Below, one piece after another: positions 32,295 to 41,600 of a stretch of DNA of 64,000 nucleotides (its first letter is position 1; the number at the start of each line of letters is the position of its first letter). A program made the translations under genes and the position numbers. The stretch is from NCBI GenBank assembly GCA_002408085.1, contig DHQL01000009.1, positions 124,001 to 188,000 of the forward strand, read 5' to 3'. The DNA is from Spirochaeta sp. UBA5339. GTDB lineage: Bacteria; Spirochaetota; Spirochaetia; DSM-2461. The notes beneath the pieces are model-generated. The model searched no databases. It saw only the letters and a list, made by a program, of their open reading frames with translations, and had not been told where the DNA came from.

Positions 32295-33380
32295 ATGTAC
32301 TGTACATGGAAAGATAACTGGGAAGAGACACAGAAGAATTTTCTGAAGTGGTGGAAGAGAGAGGCCCTGATCGTGGCCAACTGGGGAAGCGGAATTCCCC
32401 TGGATGCTCCTTTAAGGGCCGCAGATAATCCCGGCCCTCCGGCGGATCTGAATCAGAAATACCGGGACCCTCAGTGGATTGCCGCAAGCGAGCACTATAA
32501 GCAGGCCTGTCTGGCCACACCCCTCGATATGCTGCCCATCGCTTTTCCCGATATCGGAACCGTCTCACTGGCCCCCATGCTGGGAGCCACTCCCTCCTTC
32601 GGCGAGGAGAATATCTGGTATGAACATGTTGCTGACTTCGGCCCAGAGAGCGACAGGACCCTGAAGTTTGATCCCGAAAATGAGTGGTGGAAGATTATAT
32701 CCGGTTCCGCCAGAGCCGTTAAAAAGACCTCCGCAGGGCGGTACTTTACGGGTCTTCCCGCGGTCTGTCCCAACCTGGATGTTCTGGCCGAGGTAAGGGG
32801 TGCGGAGAACCTGATGATGGATCTGATCCTGGCACCCGACTGGGTTCACGCCAAGCTGGATGAGATTCAGAATGCCTTTGAAGAGATCTATACAGGCCTC
32901 TATGACATCGTCAAAGAGGACGACGGCAGCTCCGTAATGGGCTATTTTATGGTATGGGCCCCGGGGACAGTCTGTCTGGCCCAGTGCGATACCGCCGCTA
33001 TGATCAGCCCCGATATGTTTTCCGACTTTGTTGTTCCCTACTTAAGACGTCAGTGCGACTATCAGGACTACAGCATCTACCATGTGGACGGTCCCATGGC
33101 CCTTCACTCAGTGGACGCCCTTCTGGAGATCGACTCACTGGATGCCCTGGAGTATACCCCGGGACCCAACGTCCCCGGAGGAGGAGACCCGCACTGGTTC
33201 GATCTCTATAAGAAGATCAAAAATGCCGGCAAGTGCGTACAGGTCGTAGAGGTGATGCCCGATGAAATCGTTCCCCTTCTGGATGAGATCGGCCCCGAGG
33301 GAACCTATGTGCAGGTGAACTGCTACGATATGAAAGAGATGGAGAAGGTCATCAGAGCCGTAGAGCCCTACCGCTCCTGA
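32295..33380 (+). CDS. UroD-superfamily protein of unknown substrate
   Basis: 361 residues of the uroporphyrinogen-decarboxylase/COG0407 superfamily. Unlike the paralog at 5125, it has 'YHVDGPMALHSVDALLEI' where that protein has His-x-Cys, so the methyltransferase zinc set is absent or altered. The conserved His-Val-Asp-Gly-Pro is typical of a COG0407 subgroup often found near glycan genes. A cobalamin-linked or decarboxylase-like role is possible, but no activity can be assigned. TGAGGA precedes the ATG. It shares a promoter block with the ABC binding protein at 36198, so it belongs to that sugar regulon. Confidence 0.78.
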   Translation: MYCTWKDNWEETQKNFLKWWKREALIVANWGSGIPLDAPLRAADNPGPPADLNQKYRDPQWIAASEHYKQACLATPLDMLPIAFPDIGTVSLAPMLGATPSFGEENIWYEHVADFGPESDRTLKFDPENEWWKIISGSARAVKKTSAGRYFTGLPAVCPNLDVLAEVRGAENLMMDLILAPDWVHAKLDEIQNAFEEIYTGLYDIVKEDDGSSVMGYFMVWAPGTVCLAQCDTAAMISPDMFSDFVVPYLRRQCDYQDYSIYHVDGPMALHSVDALLEIDSLDALEYTPGPNVPGGGDPHWFDLYKKIKNAGKCVQVVEVMPDEIVPLLDEIGPEGTYVQVNCYDMKEMEKVIRAVEPYRS

Positions 33381-34216
33381 TTTTCAGACTGGTTCTCGGA
33401 AAGTTCACCGGGAAAACTGTCCTCATCGGGGTAGAGAAGCTCCTCCGATGAGGTCATTCGTTTCCGCTCGGTCTTCCTGAAGGCTCCGGGACTTGTGCCC
33501 GTATACTTTTTGAAGATCCGGCTGAAGTAGCTGACCTCGGTGTAGCCGATCAGCTCTCCGATATTCTGGACCGTCAGTTCCGGATTGTGAATCAGAAGGT
33601 GCTGGGCCCTGTGGATACGCAGTGAGATCATATACTTCACCGGACTCAGGCCGTAGATGCCCGAAAAGATCTTGGTCACATAGTCGGCGCTGTAGTTCAT
33701 CTGTGAGAGGAGTTCTTCAAAGTTGATATTCTTGTTGTAGTTGACCCGGATATACTCTTTAATCGCCTCGGCGGTCTCCTCCTTGGTCGAGAAACTGGGG
33801 ATAAAGGGAGATGTCGAGATGCTGCTGTTTGCCTGGTTGAGCTGAGTGATGATTTTAAACAGGGCATTCTTGAGTTGTTCCCTGTTAACGGGCTTGAGTA
33901 GATACTCGCTGACACCGTATTTCAAGGCTTTCTTGGCATACTCGAACTCCGAATAACCGCTGATAATAATCGACTTAAGGTTGGGGTAGCCCTCGGAAAC
34001 CTGACGGAGCAATTCCATGCCGTCCACCACGGGCATATGGATATCGGTGATCAGTATGTCAGGTGAGTGAAGCCGTATCTGCTCCAGTGCCTGTTCTCCC
34101 GTCTGCGCCGTCCCGGCCACATGAAGCCCCAGGTTGAGAGAGTAGACCTTGTTTACAAGGTTTTTCAGTAGAAGTTCTTCGTCTTCCGCAATAACAACGG
34201 AGTAGGTATTACTCAA
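33368..34216 (-). CDS. YesN-type response regulator (REC + AraC HTH)
   Basis: 282 residues. The receiver domain covers residues 1-120, with the acidic pocket 'EDE' (11-13), phospho-acceptor Asp58 in 'LITDIHMP' and the Lys in 'LLKPV'. The AraC-type DNA-binding domain follows ('INFEELLSQMNYSADYVTKIF', then 'GYTEVSYFSRIFKKYTGTSPG'). It overlaps the kinase gene by 4 bp (ATGA) and the convergent UroD-like gene by 13 bp. It probably activates the ABC transporter at 36198 and the gene at 32295 through the shared block. Confidence 0.93.
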   Translation of the reverse strand: MSNTYSVVIAEDEELLLKNLVNKVYSLNLGLHVAGTAQTGEQALEQIRLHSPDILITDIHMPVVDGMELLRQVSEGYPNLKSIIISGYSEFEYAKKALKYGVSEYLLKPVNREQLKNALFKIITQLNQANSSISTSPFIPSFSTKEETAEAIKEYIRVNYNKNINFEELLSQMNYSADYVTKIFSGIYGLSPVKYMISLRIHRAQHLLIHNPELTVQNIGELIGYTEVSYFSRIFKKYTGTSPGAFRKTERKRMTSSEELLYPDEDSFPGELSENQSENQER

Positions 34217-36027
34217 AAAGTTGTCTCCTTCTTCTTCTGTCCTATGGTCACTGTACTTCCTCCGCGGCCGCTTTTGATATCAAATCTGAATGACTCTCCG
34301 CTGAATATCTTCCACCGGTAGTATACATTAATCAGGCCGAGGTTTTCCTCTTCCTGCCGGCCGATTCCTGCACTGTCCCTGTCTTTTGTTCTTTCACCGA
34401 ATTCCTTCAGAGATTCTTCACTGAATCCGGGCCCCGAATCCTTTACAGAGATGGTCCACCCCTCAGGATTTCCGAAGGCTGATATTTCTATATTCCATGG
34501 GGGAGTGCAGTTGGTACCATATTTTGCCGCGTTCTCCACCAGGGGCTGGATGATCAGCTTCGGAATCTGTAAGTTCCTCAGGTCATCATCAATATGGACC
34601 GAGTAGTTCAGGCTGGACTGGTAGCGGACCTTCATACAGTAGAGGTACTTTTCAGCATACTCAAGCTCTGTGGAGAGGGAAACAGTTCCGGGCTGATTGT
34701 GGGCGCTGTAGCGCATAAACTGACTGAGGGCATCACAGTACTGAAGGACCTCCTCGTTCCTGTTCTCCTCGGTCAGGACCATGATACTGGACAGGGAGTT
34801 GTAGTAGAAGTGGGGATTGATCTGGGACTGGAGGGCCAGGAACCGGGATTCAGTCTCCCTCTGCCGGGAGTGGATCAGATCATCCATGGACTTTTTAAGC
34901 TTTTCGCTCATCAGGTGGAAGGCGTCGTTCAGATCGTTCAGCTCCCCGTAGGAGGATCGAATCATCTTCCTGTCTCCCGAAAGGGTTTCTATGCTTGTAC
35001 TGTGAAACTTTCTGTGGAGATCACGGATGGGACGGGTAATACTGCGGGACAGTAAGAGAGATATTATAGTGACCGCAAAGAACAGCACAATTGTAGCGTA
35101 TATCAGAATCCGTGATGCATTGCGGACGGGCAGAAGTACTCTGTTAATATCCTGGGAGCAGATATAGGTCCAGTCTGTATAGAAGGATGTTTCCCCGTAG
35201 ATCAGTTCCCTGCTCCCGGTTACCGGGTTTACATACTCCCCGGTACTCCCCCCGGCATCGGCGCTGCCGAAGTAGAATTCCTGGAGATCCGAACCGATGG
35301 TTTCATCGTTATAGGGGAAGATCAGATCTCCCTCCCGGCTGAATACATAGACCTTCAGATTCGGATCCACCCGTCTCTGGTAGGTGATGATGCTGGAAAA
35401 AATCTTCTTGGCATACTGAGATGTTTCGATATATCCCATATCATCACCATCGATGTCTCTGAGGGATCTGTACAGAGATATGTAAAAGGGCCGTACAGAC
35501 TGACTGGGAAGCTTGACTTTCTGCTGATAGGGCATGGTTAAAACTTTTTTATATCTGTTCCTGTCGGCCGCAGCAGTCCAGTCCAGTTCAGACATATTAA
35601 CATACTCAACCCCCGAGTAGGTGGACATCTGAATCTTCTCTCCCTCTGAGCTGTAGAGAGCTATAATGGGAAGGGAGAAGTTGGGGCCGTTTATGGCAAC
35701 CAGAATGTCCAGCATCCTGGAGAAGTTGCTGACTCTGTTTTCAGACTCTTCAAGAAACCCTGTGAACCTCTCCCTTACAAGGGTGTTGTAGAAAATATCG
35801 ACAGATACATCGTCCATAACCCTTATCTCGTTTTCTACCTGAGCCAGAAAAGAGGAGGATAGTGCCTGAAAGGAGGCATACTCCTTTTCTACAAGAGTAC
35901 GGGAGAAGTAGGTGGAGATAAAGAGGGAAAAACTGATAACCGCGGCGGAAGAAAACAGAAATATCATCAAAAAGAATTTAACTGAAATAGTCAGCTTTCG
36001 TTTATTTCCTGTTATCCGTTCCATCAT
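34213..36027 (-). CDS. YesM-type sensor histidine kinase
   Basis: 604 residues: an N-terminal membrane helix (about 12-35), an extracytoplasmic sensor (about 36-290), a second membrane helix ('ASRILIYATIVLFFAVTIISL'), HAMP, the His_kinase domain with phospho-acceptor in 'LQSQINPHFYYNSLSSIMVL', and the ATPase with N-box 'QPLVENAAKYG' and G-box 'VKDSGPGFSEE'. It senses an extracellular sugar and phosphorylates the YesN partner. The reading frame opens with TTG at 36030, but the ATG at 36027 fits the promoter at 36037-36066; no Shine-Dalgarno sequence is present. Confidence 0.92.
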   Translation of the reverse strand: MMERITGNKRKLTISVKFFLMIFLFSSAAVISFSLFISTYFSRTLVEKEYASFQALSSSFLAQVENEIRVMDDVSVDIFYNTLVRERFTGFLEESENRVSNFSRMLDILVAINGPNFSLPIIALYSSEGEKIQMSTYSGVEYVNMSELDWTAAADRNRYKKVLTMPYQQKVKLPSQSVRPFYISLYRSLRDIDGDDMGYIETSQYAKKIFSSIITYQRRVDPNLKVYVFSREGDLIFPYNDETIGSDLQEFYFGSADAGGSTGEYVNPVTGSRELIYGETSFYTDWTYICSQDINRVLLPVRNASRILIYATIVLFFAVTIISLLLSRSITRPIRDLHRKFHSTSIETLSGDRKMIRSSYGELNDLNDAFHLMSEKLKKSMDDLIHSRQRETESRFLALQSQINPHFYYNSLSSIMVLTEENRNEEVLQYCDALSQFMRYSAHNQPGTVSLSTELEYAEKYLYCMKVRYQSSLNYSVHIDDDLRNLQIPKLIIQPLVENAAKYGTNCTPPWNIEISAFGNPEGWTISVKDSGPGFSEESLKEFGERTKDRDSAGIGRQEEENLGLINVYYRWKIFSGESFRFDIKSGRGGSTVTIGQKKKETTF

Positions 36028-36036
36028 CAATGGAGC

Positions 36037-36066
36037 ATTTTAAGAGCATAAACCGGAAGTTGTCAA
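36037..36066 (-). promoter_or_regulatory. Promoter of the YesM/YesN operon
   Basis: Minus strand: a perfect TTGACA (36061-36066), an 18-bp spacer and TAAAAT (36037-36042). The -10 ends 9 nt before the ATG, predicting a 2-3 nt leader. Confidence 0.65.
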
Positions 36067-36099
36067 TTTAAAAATAACTGATAAAAAACGAGGGATCGG

Positions 36100-36141
36100 A
36101 AAAGTGCAAATACTGTACTTTTCTGTCCATAGACAGCTGAA
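36100..36141 (+). promoter_or_regulatory. Shared 42-bp promoter/operator block, copy 2 (upstream of ABC binding protein)
   Basis: The block runs from AAAAGTGCAAATACTGTACT through ACAGCTGAA. Inverted repeat arms AAAAGTGC and GTACTTTT are centred about 53 bp before the expected start site. The 3' end includes TAGACA (36130-36135), and TAGAAT (36152-36157) follows after 16 bp. An activator placed just upstream of an imperfect -35 suits a YesN-type response regulator. Confidence 0.72.
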
Positions 36142-36197
36142 ATAAAGGGTTTAGAATAAAATACATAGTAATTTTTCATTATTTTTAGGAGGATTTA

Positions 36198-37529
36198 ATG
36201 ATTAAATCAAAACTGCCCAAGGCATTTCTGCTTTGTGTTTTTACCCTTTCGATTTTTATCGTTCCATCACTGTTTGCTGCAGGAACTCAGGAGGACAGTT
36301 CCGGTAACCCCTATGCTGGAAAGGAGCTGAGTATCCTGGTTTCAGCAGGTTGGATGGACAGCCGCTACGATGAAACAATCGCCCGTTTTGAAGAGACATA
36401 CAATGTTTCTGTAGATCTGCAGACTGTTCCTGCTGATCAGTACGGTGACATTCTTCAGACACGTCTGCTCACCGGTGAGTGTGCAGATGTATTCTGGATT
36501 CAGTCCAACCCCTTTGCCATTGAATCAGTAATCGTTGACTATGAAGACTTCTGTATCGACTTTTCCGGTTCCGCCTGGGAAAGCGTTGTACCCGAAGCAA
36601 GACTTCTCTCCTGCAAGGTGGGAGACAGTCTCTATGGTCTGCAGCTCTGGCACAACTCACCCGAGTATGTAATGGTCTACAACAAGTCAATGTTTACAGA
36701 GATGGGACTTGAGATTCCCACTACTTATGCAGAACTGAAAGATGTCAGCGCTGCCCTCTATGCCCAGGGAATTACTCCCTGGTTTATTCCCGGTGCCGAT
36801 GGATGGCAGCATCAGCTTGCTTTTTTTCAGATCGGCGGAATCTATGAAGCCAACCATCCCGGACTCTATGAAGGCCTGAATAACAACACAGCCACCTTTA
36901 AGGATAACCAGACCATGCTGAAGGTCCTCTCACAAATGAAAGAGCTTTCTGATCTCGGTTACCTCGGTGAGGACTGGATCGGCTCCAACAGCACCAATAT
37001 GGCCAACATGTTCGGTGACAGAAAGATCGCCATGGCCATGGCAAACTCCAGCTACATTCAGCAGATCAAGGACGAAACAGGAACTACCGATGAGTTCGGT
37101 CTCTTCCTCCTTCCCCTGGCAGACAACAGCTTCTTCCCCACAAACCCCGCCGGACCCACAATGTTCGGATTCAAGGGAACCGAGAATGAAGATCTGGTTC
37201 GTCTCTTTTTCGACTTCGTATGTGAAACAGAGAGCCTTCAGGAAATCCTGGACAACTCTCCCGCCTACACAAACATCCATGTCAATGATGACGCTGTACA
37301 GCAGCACTGGCTGGCTGAAGAGAAGGCCTTTGTCGATTCCATCACTCCCGATCAGATGGTTACTCCCGTTCTTCAGACAGGTACAAAGTACACCAATGAC
37401 TACTGGATGGATTTCGGGGCAGATATGATGTCCTATTTCATCGGCCGGATAGACGCCAATGATGTTCTGGGGAGAATGGATGCAAACAGAGCCAAGAGCG
37501 CAAAGATTGCACAGGACCCCGCCTGGTAA
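36198..37529 (+). CDS. ABC sugar transporter, extracellular solute-binding protein
   Basis: 443 residues with a signal peptide ending 'PSLFAAG-TQED'. The rest is a family-1 (MalE/UgpB-like) binding protein: 'LSILVSAGWMDSRYDETIARF' (strand 1), 'YGLQLWHNSPEYVMVYNKSMF' (hinge, aromatic sugar contacts), 'WFIPGADGWQHQLAFFQIGG' and 'GDRKIAMAMANSSYIQQIK'. It binds an oligosaccharide for the two permeases that follow; no ATPase is encoded here, so a shared MsmX-type ATPase is likely. AGGAGG precedes the ATG. Expression should follow the YesN-type block at 36100. Confidence 0.93.
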   Translation: MIKSKLPKAFLLCVFTLSIFIVPSLFAAGTQEDSSGNPYAGKELSILVSAGWMDSRYDETIARFEETYNVSVDLQTVPADQYGDILQTRLLTGECADVFWIQSNPFAIESVIVDYEDFCIDFSGSAWESVVPEARLLSCKVGDSLYGLQLWHNSPEYVMVYNKSMFTEMGLEIPTTYAELKDVSAALYAQGITPWFIPGADGWQHQLAFFQIGGIYEANHPGLYEGLNNNTATFKDNQTMLKVLSQMKELSDLGYLGEDWIGSNSTNMANMFGDRKIAMAMANSSYIQQIKDETGTTDEFGLFLLPLADNSFFPTNPAGPTMFGFKGTENEDLVRLFFDFVCETESLQEILDNSPAYTNIHVNDDAVQQHWLAEEKAFVDSITPDQMVTPVLQTGTKYTNDYWMDFGADMMSYFIGRIDANDVLGRMDANRAKSAKIAQDPAW

Positions 37530-37555
37530 GGTTTCTTAAGTTAATTTGATACTCC

Positions 37556-37581
37556 GGAGACGGCTCTCACGGGCCGTCTCC
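37556..37581 (+). promoter_or_regulatory. Intercistronic hairpin after the binding-protein gene
   Basis: GGAGACGGCT-CTCACG-GGCCGTCTCC is a 10-bp stem (one T-G) with no T-run. It lies between binding-protein and permease genes, a placement that usually keeps the binding-protein message more abundant. Confidence 0.55.
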
Positions 37582-37599
37582 CTGTTAAAAAGGTTCACA

Positions 37600-38478
37600 A
37601 TGAATAAACGAACAGTATATCCTGTCTGGTTTGTAATTTTACCCCTTGTCTTTTATGTCGTATTTTTTCTGATGCCCAGTATTATGGGTATCTTTTACTC
37701 CTTTACGGACTGGAATGTACGTAACAGGGGCGATCTCAGTTTTGTCGGATTTCAAAATTATATTGATATTTTTACTTCGGAAGAAAATTACGCTTCGGGG
37801 ATCTACAACACCCTGAAATTTACAATAGTCTCCAATATCGTAAAGCTTATTCCCGCTCTCTTTCTGGCCATGCTGCTCCAGAGAGGTCTCCGGGGAAAGA
37901 ATGTCTACAGAACCATTCTCTATCTTCCCGCCATTCTTCCCTTCCTGATCATCGGACTGATATTCAAGTCCGTTCTCAACTATCAGGACGGAATTCTGAA
38001 TGTGGGGCTGGAACTGGTTCATCTGGGATTTCTGAAACAGAAGTGGCTTTCTGATCCGGAAGTGGTTTGGAAGACAATCTATATGGTGGATGCATGGAGG
38101 GGGATAGGTTATGTAATGACTATCTTCCTGGCAGGACTGAATGCCATTCCCGACTCCTTTTATGAGGCCTCGGAAATAGACGGTGCCAACTTCTTTCACA
38201 AGTTTATCCATATCACCCTGCCCATGCTCAGTGGAACGATCATGATCAACCTGGTTTTCGGTATCACCTATGGACTCAAGGTCTTCGATATCATCTATGT
38301 CCTGACCAATGGAGGTCCCGGACGTACCACGGAAGTGCTGACCACATATGTGTACAAACTGTACTCCTCGGGCCAGTACGGTATGGCTGTAGCCTTGAAC
38401 ACCATTCTATTCGTAATCACCATGGCCGCGGGAGTTCTTATTGTAAGAGGAATGAGCCGCAAGGAGGTTGAGCTTTAA
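37600..38478 (+). CDS. ABC sugar transporter permease (UgpA/MsmF type)
   Basis: 292 residues with six membrane helices. The permease signature 'EASEIDGANFFHKFIHITLPML' (EAA loop) contacts the ATPase. The ATG at 37600 has AAAAGG upstream and was preferred to an upstream in-frame TTG that overlaps the hairpin. The stop and the next start overlap (TAATG). Confidence 0.92.
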   Translation: MNKRTVYPVWFVILPLVFYVVFFLMPSIMGIFYSFTDWNVRNRGDLSFVGFQNYIDIFTSEENYASGIYNTLKFTIVSNIVKLIPALFLAMLLQRGLRGKNVYRTILYLPAILPFLIIGLIFKSVLNYQDGILNVGLELVHLGFLKQKWLSDPEVVWKTIYMVDAWRGIGYVMTIFLAGLNAIPDSFYEASEIDGANFFHKFIHITLPMLSGTIMINLVFGITYGLKVFDIIYVLTNGGPGRTTEVLTTYVYKLYSSGQYGMAVALNTILFVITMAAGVLIVRGMSRKEVEL

Positions 38479-39305
38479 TGAACACTAAAGGAAAACTCTT
38501 TCAAACAGTATTGAAGCACGCAGTTCTTCTATTTCTCTGTTTTCTTGTGCTCGCTCCCTTTTCTCTAGTTCTGGTAAACTCCTTCAAGACGAAGAGCGAG
38601 GCAGCACGGATCAATCTTTCTCTGCCAACGGAATGGCGCTTTGAAAACTACACCGAAGTAATTCAGAAGGGTAAACTGGTTCAGGGATTTACCAATAGTA
38701 TGATCTATTCCGCAGGATCATCCTCCATCGCCATCCTTCTGGCATCCATGGCAAGTTTTGTTATTGCCAGAAGAAAGACAAAGGCCATGGAGCTGGTGTA
38801 CTACTTCTTTATCTGCGGTCTCTTTCTGCCGGTGAACTATGTTACCCTGTCGAAATTTCTGCAGGCAATGAATCTGACCGGGGGCAGGGCTGGGCTTCTT
38901 TTGACCTTTCTCAGTTCCATGCTTCCCTTCTGTGTATTTGTGATCAAGAACTTTGTATCCAGCATGCCCTCCGATATCGACGAGGCAGCGATTATTGACG
39001 GTTCCGGGCCGATTCAGATGTTTGCGGTGATTGTGCTGCCCCTGCTGCAGCCAATTCTGGTAACGGCTTTTATCCTTCAGTTTATGGGTGTGTGGAGCGA
39101 CTTTATCACTCCCCTGTATCTGACCAGTAAGAGTTCTCTCTGGCCCATGAACCTGGCGGTTTATAACTTCTTTGGAAAGAATACCTCCCACTGGAATCTG
39201 GTATTTGCCGATATCGTTCTGACGGTTCTTCCGGTTATTCTGGTCTACCTTGCAGGACAGAAGTACATCCTCGGCGGAATCACTGCGGGATCTGTAAAAG
39301 GATAA
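38478..39305 (+). CDS. ABC sugar transporter permease (UgpE/MsmG type)
   Basis: 275 residues with six membrane helices. It has the EAA loop 'DEAAIIDGSGPIQMFAVIVL' and the family C-terminus 'GGITAGSVKG'. It pairs with the preceding permease to form the channel. Translation is coupled through the TAATG overlap. Confidence 0.93.
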   Translation: MNTKGKLFQTVLKHAVLLFLCFLVLAPFSLVLVNSFKTKSEAARINLSLPTEWRFENYTEVIQKGKLVQGFTNSMIYSAGSSSIAILLASMASFVIARRKTKAMELVYYFFICGLFLPVNYVTLSKFLQAMNLTGGRAGLLLTFLSSMLPFCVFVIKNFVSSMPSDIDEAAIIDGSGPIQMFAVIVLPLLQPILVTAFILQFMGVWSDFITPLYLTSKSSLWPMNLAVYNFFGKNTSHWNLVFADIVLTVLPVILVYLAGQKYILGGITAGSVKG

Positions 39306-39308
39306 TCA

Positions 39309-41600
39309 GTGACAAACCGGTATTTCAGAACGGATACTCCCGCCGGACGATTCGGGGAAGCCTTTCCCCTGGGAAACGGCCGGCTGGGAGCCATGGTCTT
39401 CGGCGGCGTATCTGAAGAGAGGATTCTTCTGACGGAGAATACCTTTTTCAGCGGAGACGGCTTCGGGGACAACAACCAGAGCGACGCAGCCGAGGCCTAC
39501 CGGGAGATGGATGCCCACTGCCGCCGTGGTGATTTTGCAGCAGCGGAAAAGGCGGCTGAGTCCTTTATGGGCGTCCGGCACAACTACGGTACCAGCCTTC
39601 CCGTTGGGGACCTGAGTATCCGCTTCGGCGGAGCTTCCGGCGAAGGGCAGGCTTCAGAAGGCTCAAGCCGGAGCTACTGCAGGGTCCTTGATCTCCGTGA
39701 GGGTACTGCGGTTGTCAGCTGTACAACCGGCGGGGCACGCCTCGATCGGCATGCCCGGGTCTCAGCGGATCTGAACGCCCTGATCTACACGGTCCGGGCG
39801 GCTGAGCCCTTTTCAGCTGACCTTGATTTTTCCCCCTATTCAAATACAGAGAGCAGCGCCAGCTTCTCTGACGGTTTCTCATTTACAACCAGGGCCCTGG
39901 AAGAGATGCACAGCGACGGAAAAACCGGGGTCCTCCTCTACGGCCGGGTAAAGGTGCTGACAAACGGAACCTATCACCCTGCACAGAAGAGGGTGGAAGG
40001 TGCTGAAGATCTGACCCTGATTGTCGGATTTACCACCGATTTCCAGAAGGACAAAAACAGTTGGGAGAGGGGCATCCGGCTGCTTGAAGACCGCTTAAGC
40101 TCCCTGGATCAGAAGATCCTGCTGGCGGATCTGGAGAGTCATAAAAAGACAATGACAGAACTCTTTGACCGCTCCGTCCTGAATCTGGATCTCCCTGATA
40201 AGGAAAGCTGGGAGTCTCTGATTCCCCTTCTGTACCAGTACGGACGTTATCTTCTCTACAGCAGCAGCCGGCCCGGATCGGTGCTTCCCGCACATCTGCA
40301 GGGAGTCTGGAACGACAATGTGGCCTGCCGGATCGGCTGGACCTGTGATATGCACCTGGATATCAATACCCAGATGAACTACTGGCCTGCAAACCTGACG
40401 GGTCTGCCGGAGGTCAACGAACCTCTCTTCCGCTGGATAAAGGAGATTCTGGTTCCCAAAGGCAGAGTCTCAGCCCGTGAGAGCTACGGCTTTGCCGGCT
40501 GGTCTGCCGAAATCGTATCAAACGCCTGGGGCTTTGCCTCTCCCTACTGGGCGGTTCCCATTACCGCCTCCCCGGGATGCGGAATCTGGATACTGACCCA
40601 TATGTATGAGCATTTCCAGTATACGGGAGATCTGGATTTTCTGGTCCGGGATGCCTGGCCACTGATTCAGGAGGCGGTCTGCTTCGCTCTGGAATATCTG
40701 TCTGAAGATAAGGACGGCAGTTATATCACGGGCCCCGGTATCTCTCCTGAGAACAGTTTTACCGTGGACGGAGAGATCCGTTTTTTAAGCAGCGGCACGA
40801 CCTTCGATATACTGATGGTCCGGGAGCTCTTTGATATCTATCTCGAAACTCTGGTTTATCTGGAAAGTCCTGAAAAGGATGCCGAGCTGACGGCAAGGGT
40901 CCGAGAGGCACAGGAAAGACTGAAGCCCTACAGAGTTCTGGCCGATGGTACCCTGGCCGAGTGGAGCCATGACTATCCCGCAGCAGACAGCCAGCACCGC
41001 CATACAAGCCATCTGCTTGGACTCTATCCCTTTGCCCAGATCACCCCGGACGAGACCCCCGAACTGGCTGCGGCCGCCGCTCAGTCCATACAGAAGAAGC
41101 TGGAGTTCCCCGAAAAGTGGGAGGACACCGGATGGGCCCGGTCCATGCTTCTTCTCTACAGCGCCAGACTGGGAGAGGGTGAGGAGTGCCGGAGGCATCT
41201 CAATGATATGCTCACCGGGCTCCTTGAACCCAACGGGATGATTATTCACCCTCCCACAAGGGGAGCCCCCTCCTTTGACAATGTTTATGAGATGGACGGG
41301 AATACCGGACTGACCACAGGAGTTGCGGAGATGCTGGTCCAGAGCCGCAGGGGCAGAATCAGAATCCTGCCGGCTCTACCTGCTGTCTGGCAGAAGGGGT
41401 CTGTGGAAGGGATATGGGCCAGGGGAAATATCAGAGTGTCCATCTTCTGGAAGGACGGGACTCTGGAAAAACTGATTCTTGAACCCGCAGAGCCTGTCAC
41501 CGTGGTTCTTGTTTATAATGGAGTTGAAAGGTCGGTCACCCTGGATGGCAGCTGCCGTTTTGACGGCCGCCTCCAACTCTTACCCCCGGTTGAGGCCTAA
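39309..41600 (+). CDS. GH95 family alpha-L-fucosidase (or alpha-L-galactosidase)
   Basis: 763 residues, GTG start with AAAGGAT upstream, 3 nt after the permease stop. It has the GH95 layout: an N-terminal beta domain ('EAFPLGNGRLGAMVFGG', 'LTENTFFSG'), a linker, an (alpha/alpha)6 barrel with 'CDMHLDINTQMNYWPANLTG' (the paired Asn residues), the proposed acid Glu481 in 'GPGISPENSF', and 'SQHRHTSHLLGLYP'. No signal peptide, so it acts on imported oligosaccharides. GH95 enzymes are inverting and remove alpha-1,2-linked L-fucose or the related L-galactose. Its place in the ABC operon makes fucosylated or galactosylated plant or algal oligosaccharides the likely cargo. It overlaps the convergent NtrC-type gene by 4 bp. 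Confidence 0.92.
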   Translation: MTNRYFRTDTPAGRFGEAFPLGNGRLGAMVFGGVSEERILLTENTFFSGDGFGDNNQSDAAEAYREMDAHCRRGDFAAAEKAAESFMGVRHNYGTSLPVGDLSIRFGGASGEGQASEGSSRSYCRVLDLREGTAVVSCTTGGARLDRHARVSADLNALIYTVRAAEPFSADLDFSPYSNTESSASFSDGFSFTTRALEEMHSDGKTGVLLYGRVKVLTNGTYHPAQKRVEGAEDLTLIVGFTTDFQKDKNSWERGIRLLEDRLSSLDQKILLADLESHKKTMTELFDRSVLNLDLPDKESWESLIPLLYQYGRYLLYSSSRPGSVLPAHLQGVWNDNVACRIGWTCDMHLDINTQMNYWPANLTGLPEVNEPLFRWIKEILVPKGRVSARESYGFAGWSAEIVSNAWGFASPYWAVPITASPGCGIWILTHMYEHFQYTGDLDFLVRDAWPLIQEAVCFALEYLSEDKDGSYITGPGISPENSFTVDGEIRFLSSGTTFDILMVRELFDIYLETLVYLESPEKDAELTARVREAQERLKPYRVLADGTLAEWSHDYPAADSQHRHTSHLLGLYPFAQITPDETPELAAAAAQSIQKKLEFPEKWEDTGWARSMLLLYSARLGEGEECRRHLNDMLTGLLEPNGMIIHPPTRGAPSFDNVYEMDGNTGLTTGVAEMLVQSRRGRIRILPALPAVWQKGSVEGIWARGNIRVSIFWKDGTLEKLILEPAEPVTVVLVYNGVERSVTLDGSCRFDGRLQLLPPVEA

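Noticed and set aside
34594..35055. 153-codon plus-strand frame inside the YesM gene
   Set aside because: It lies entirely within a kinase gene with complete His-box and ATPase motifs.
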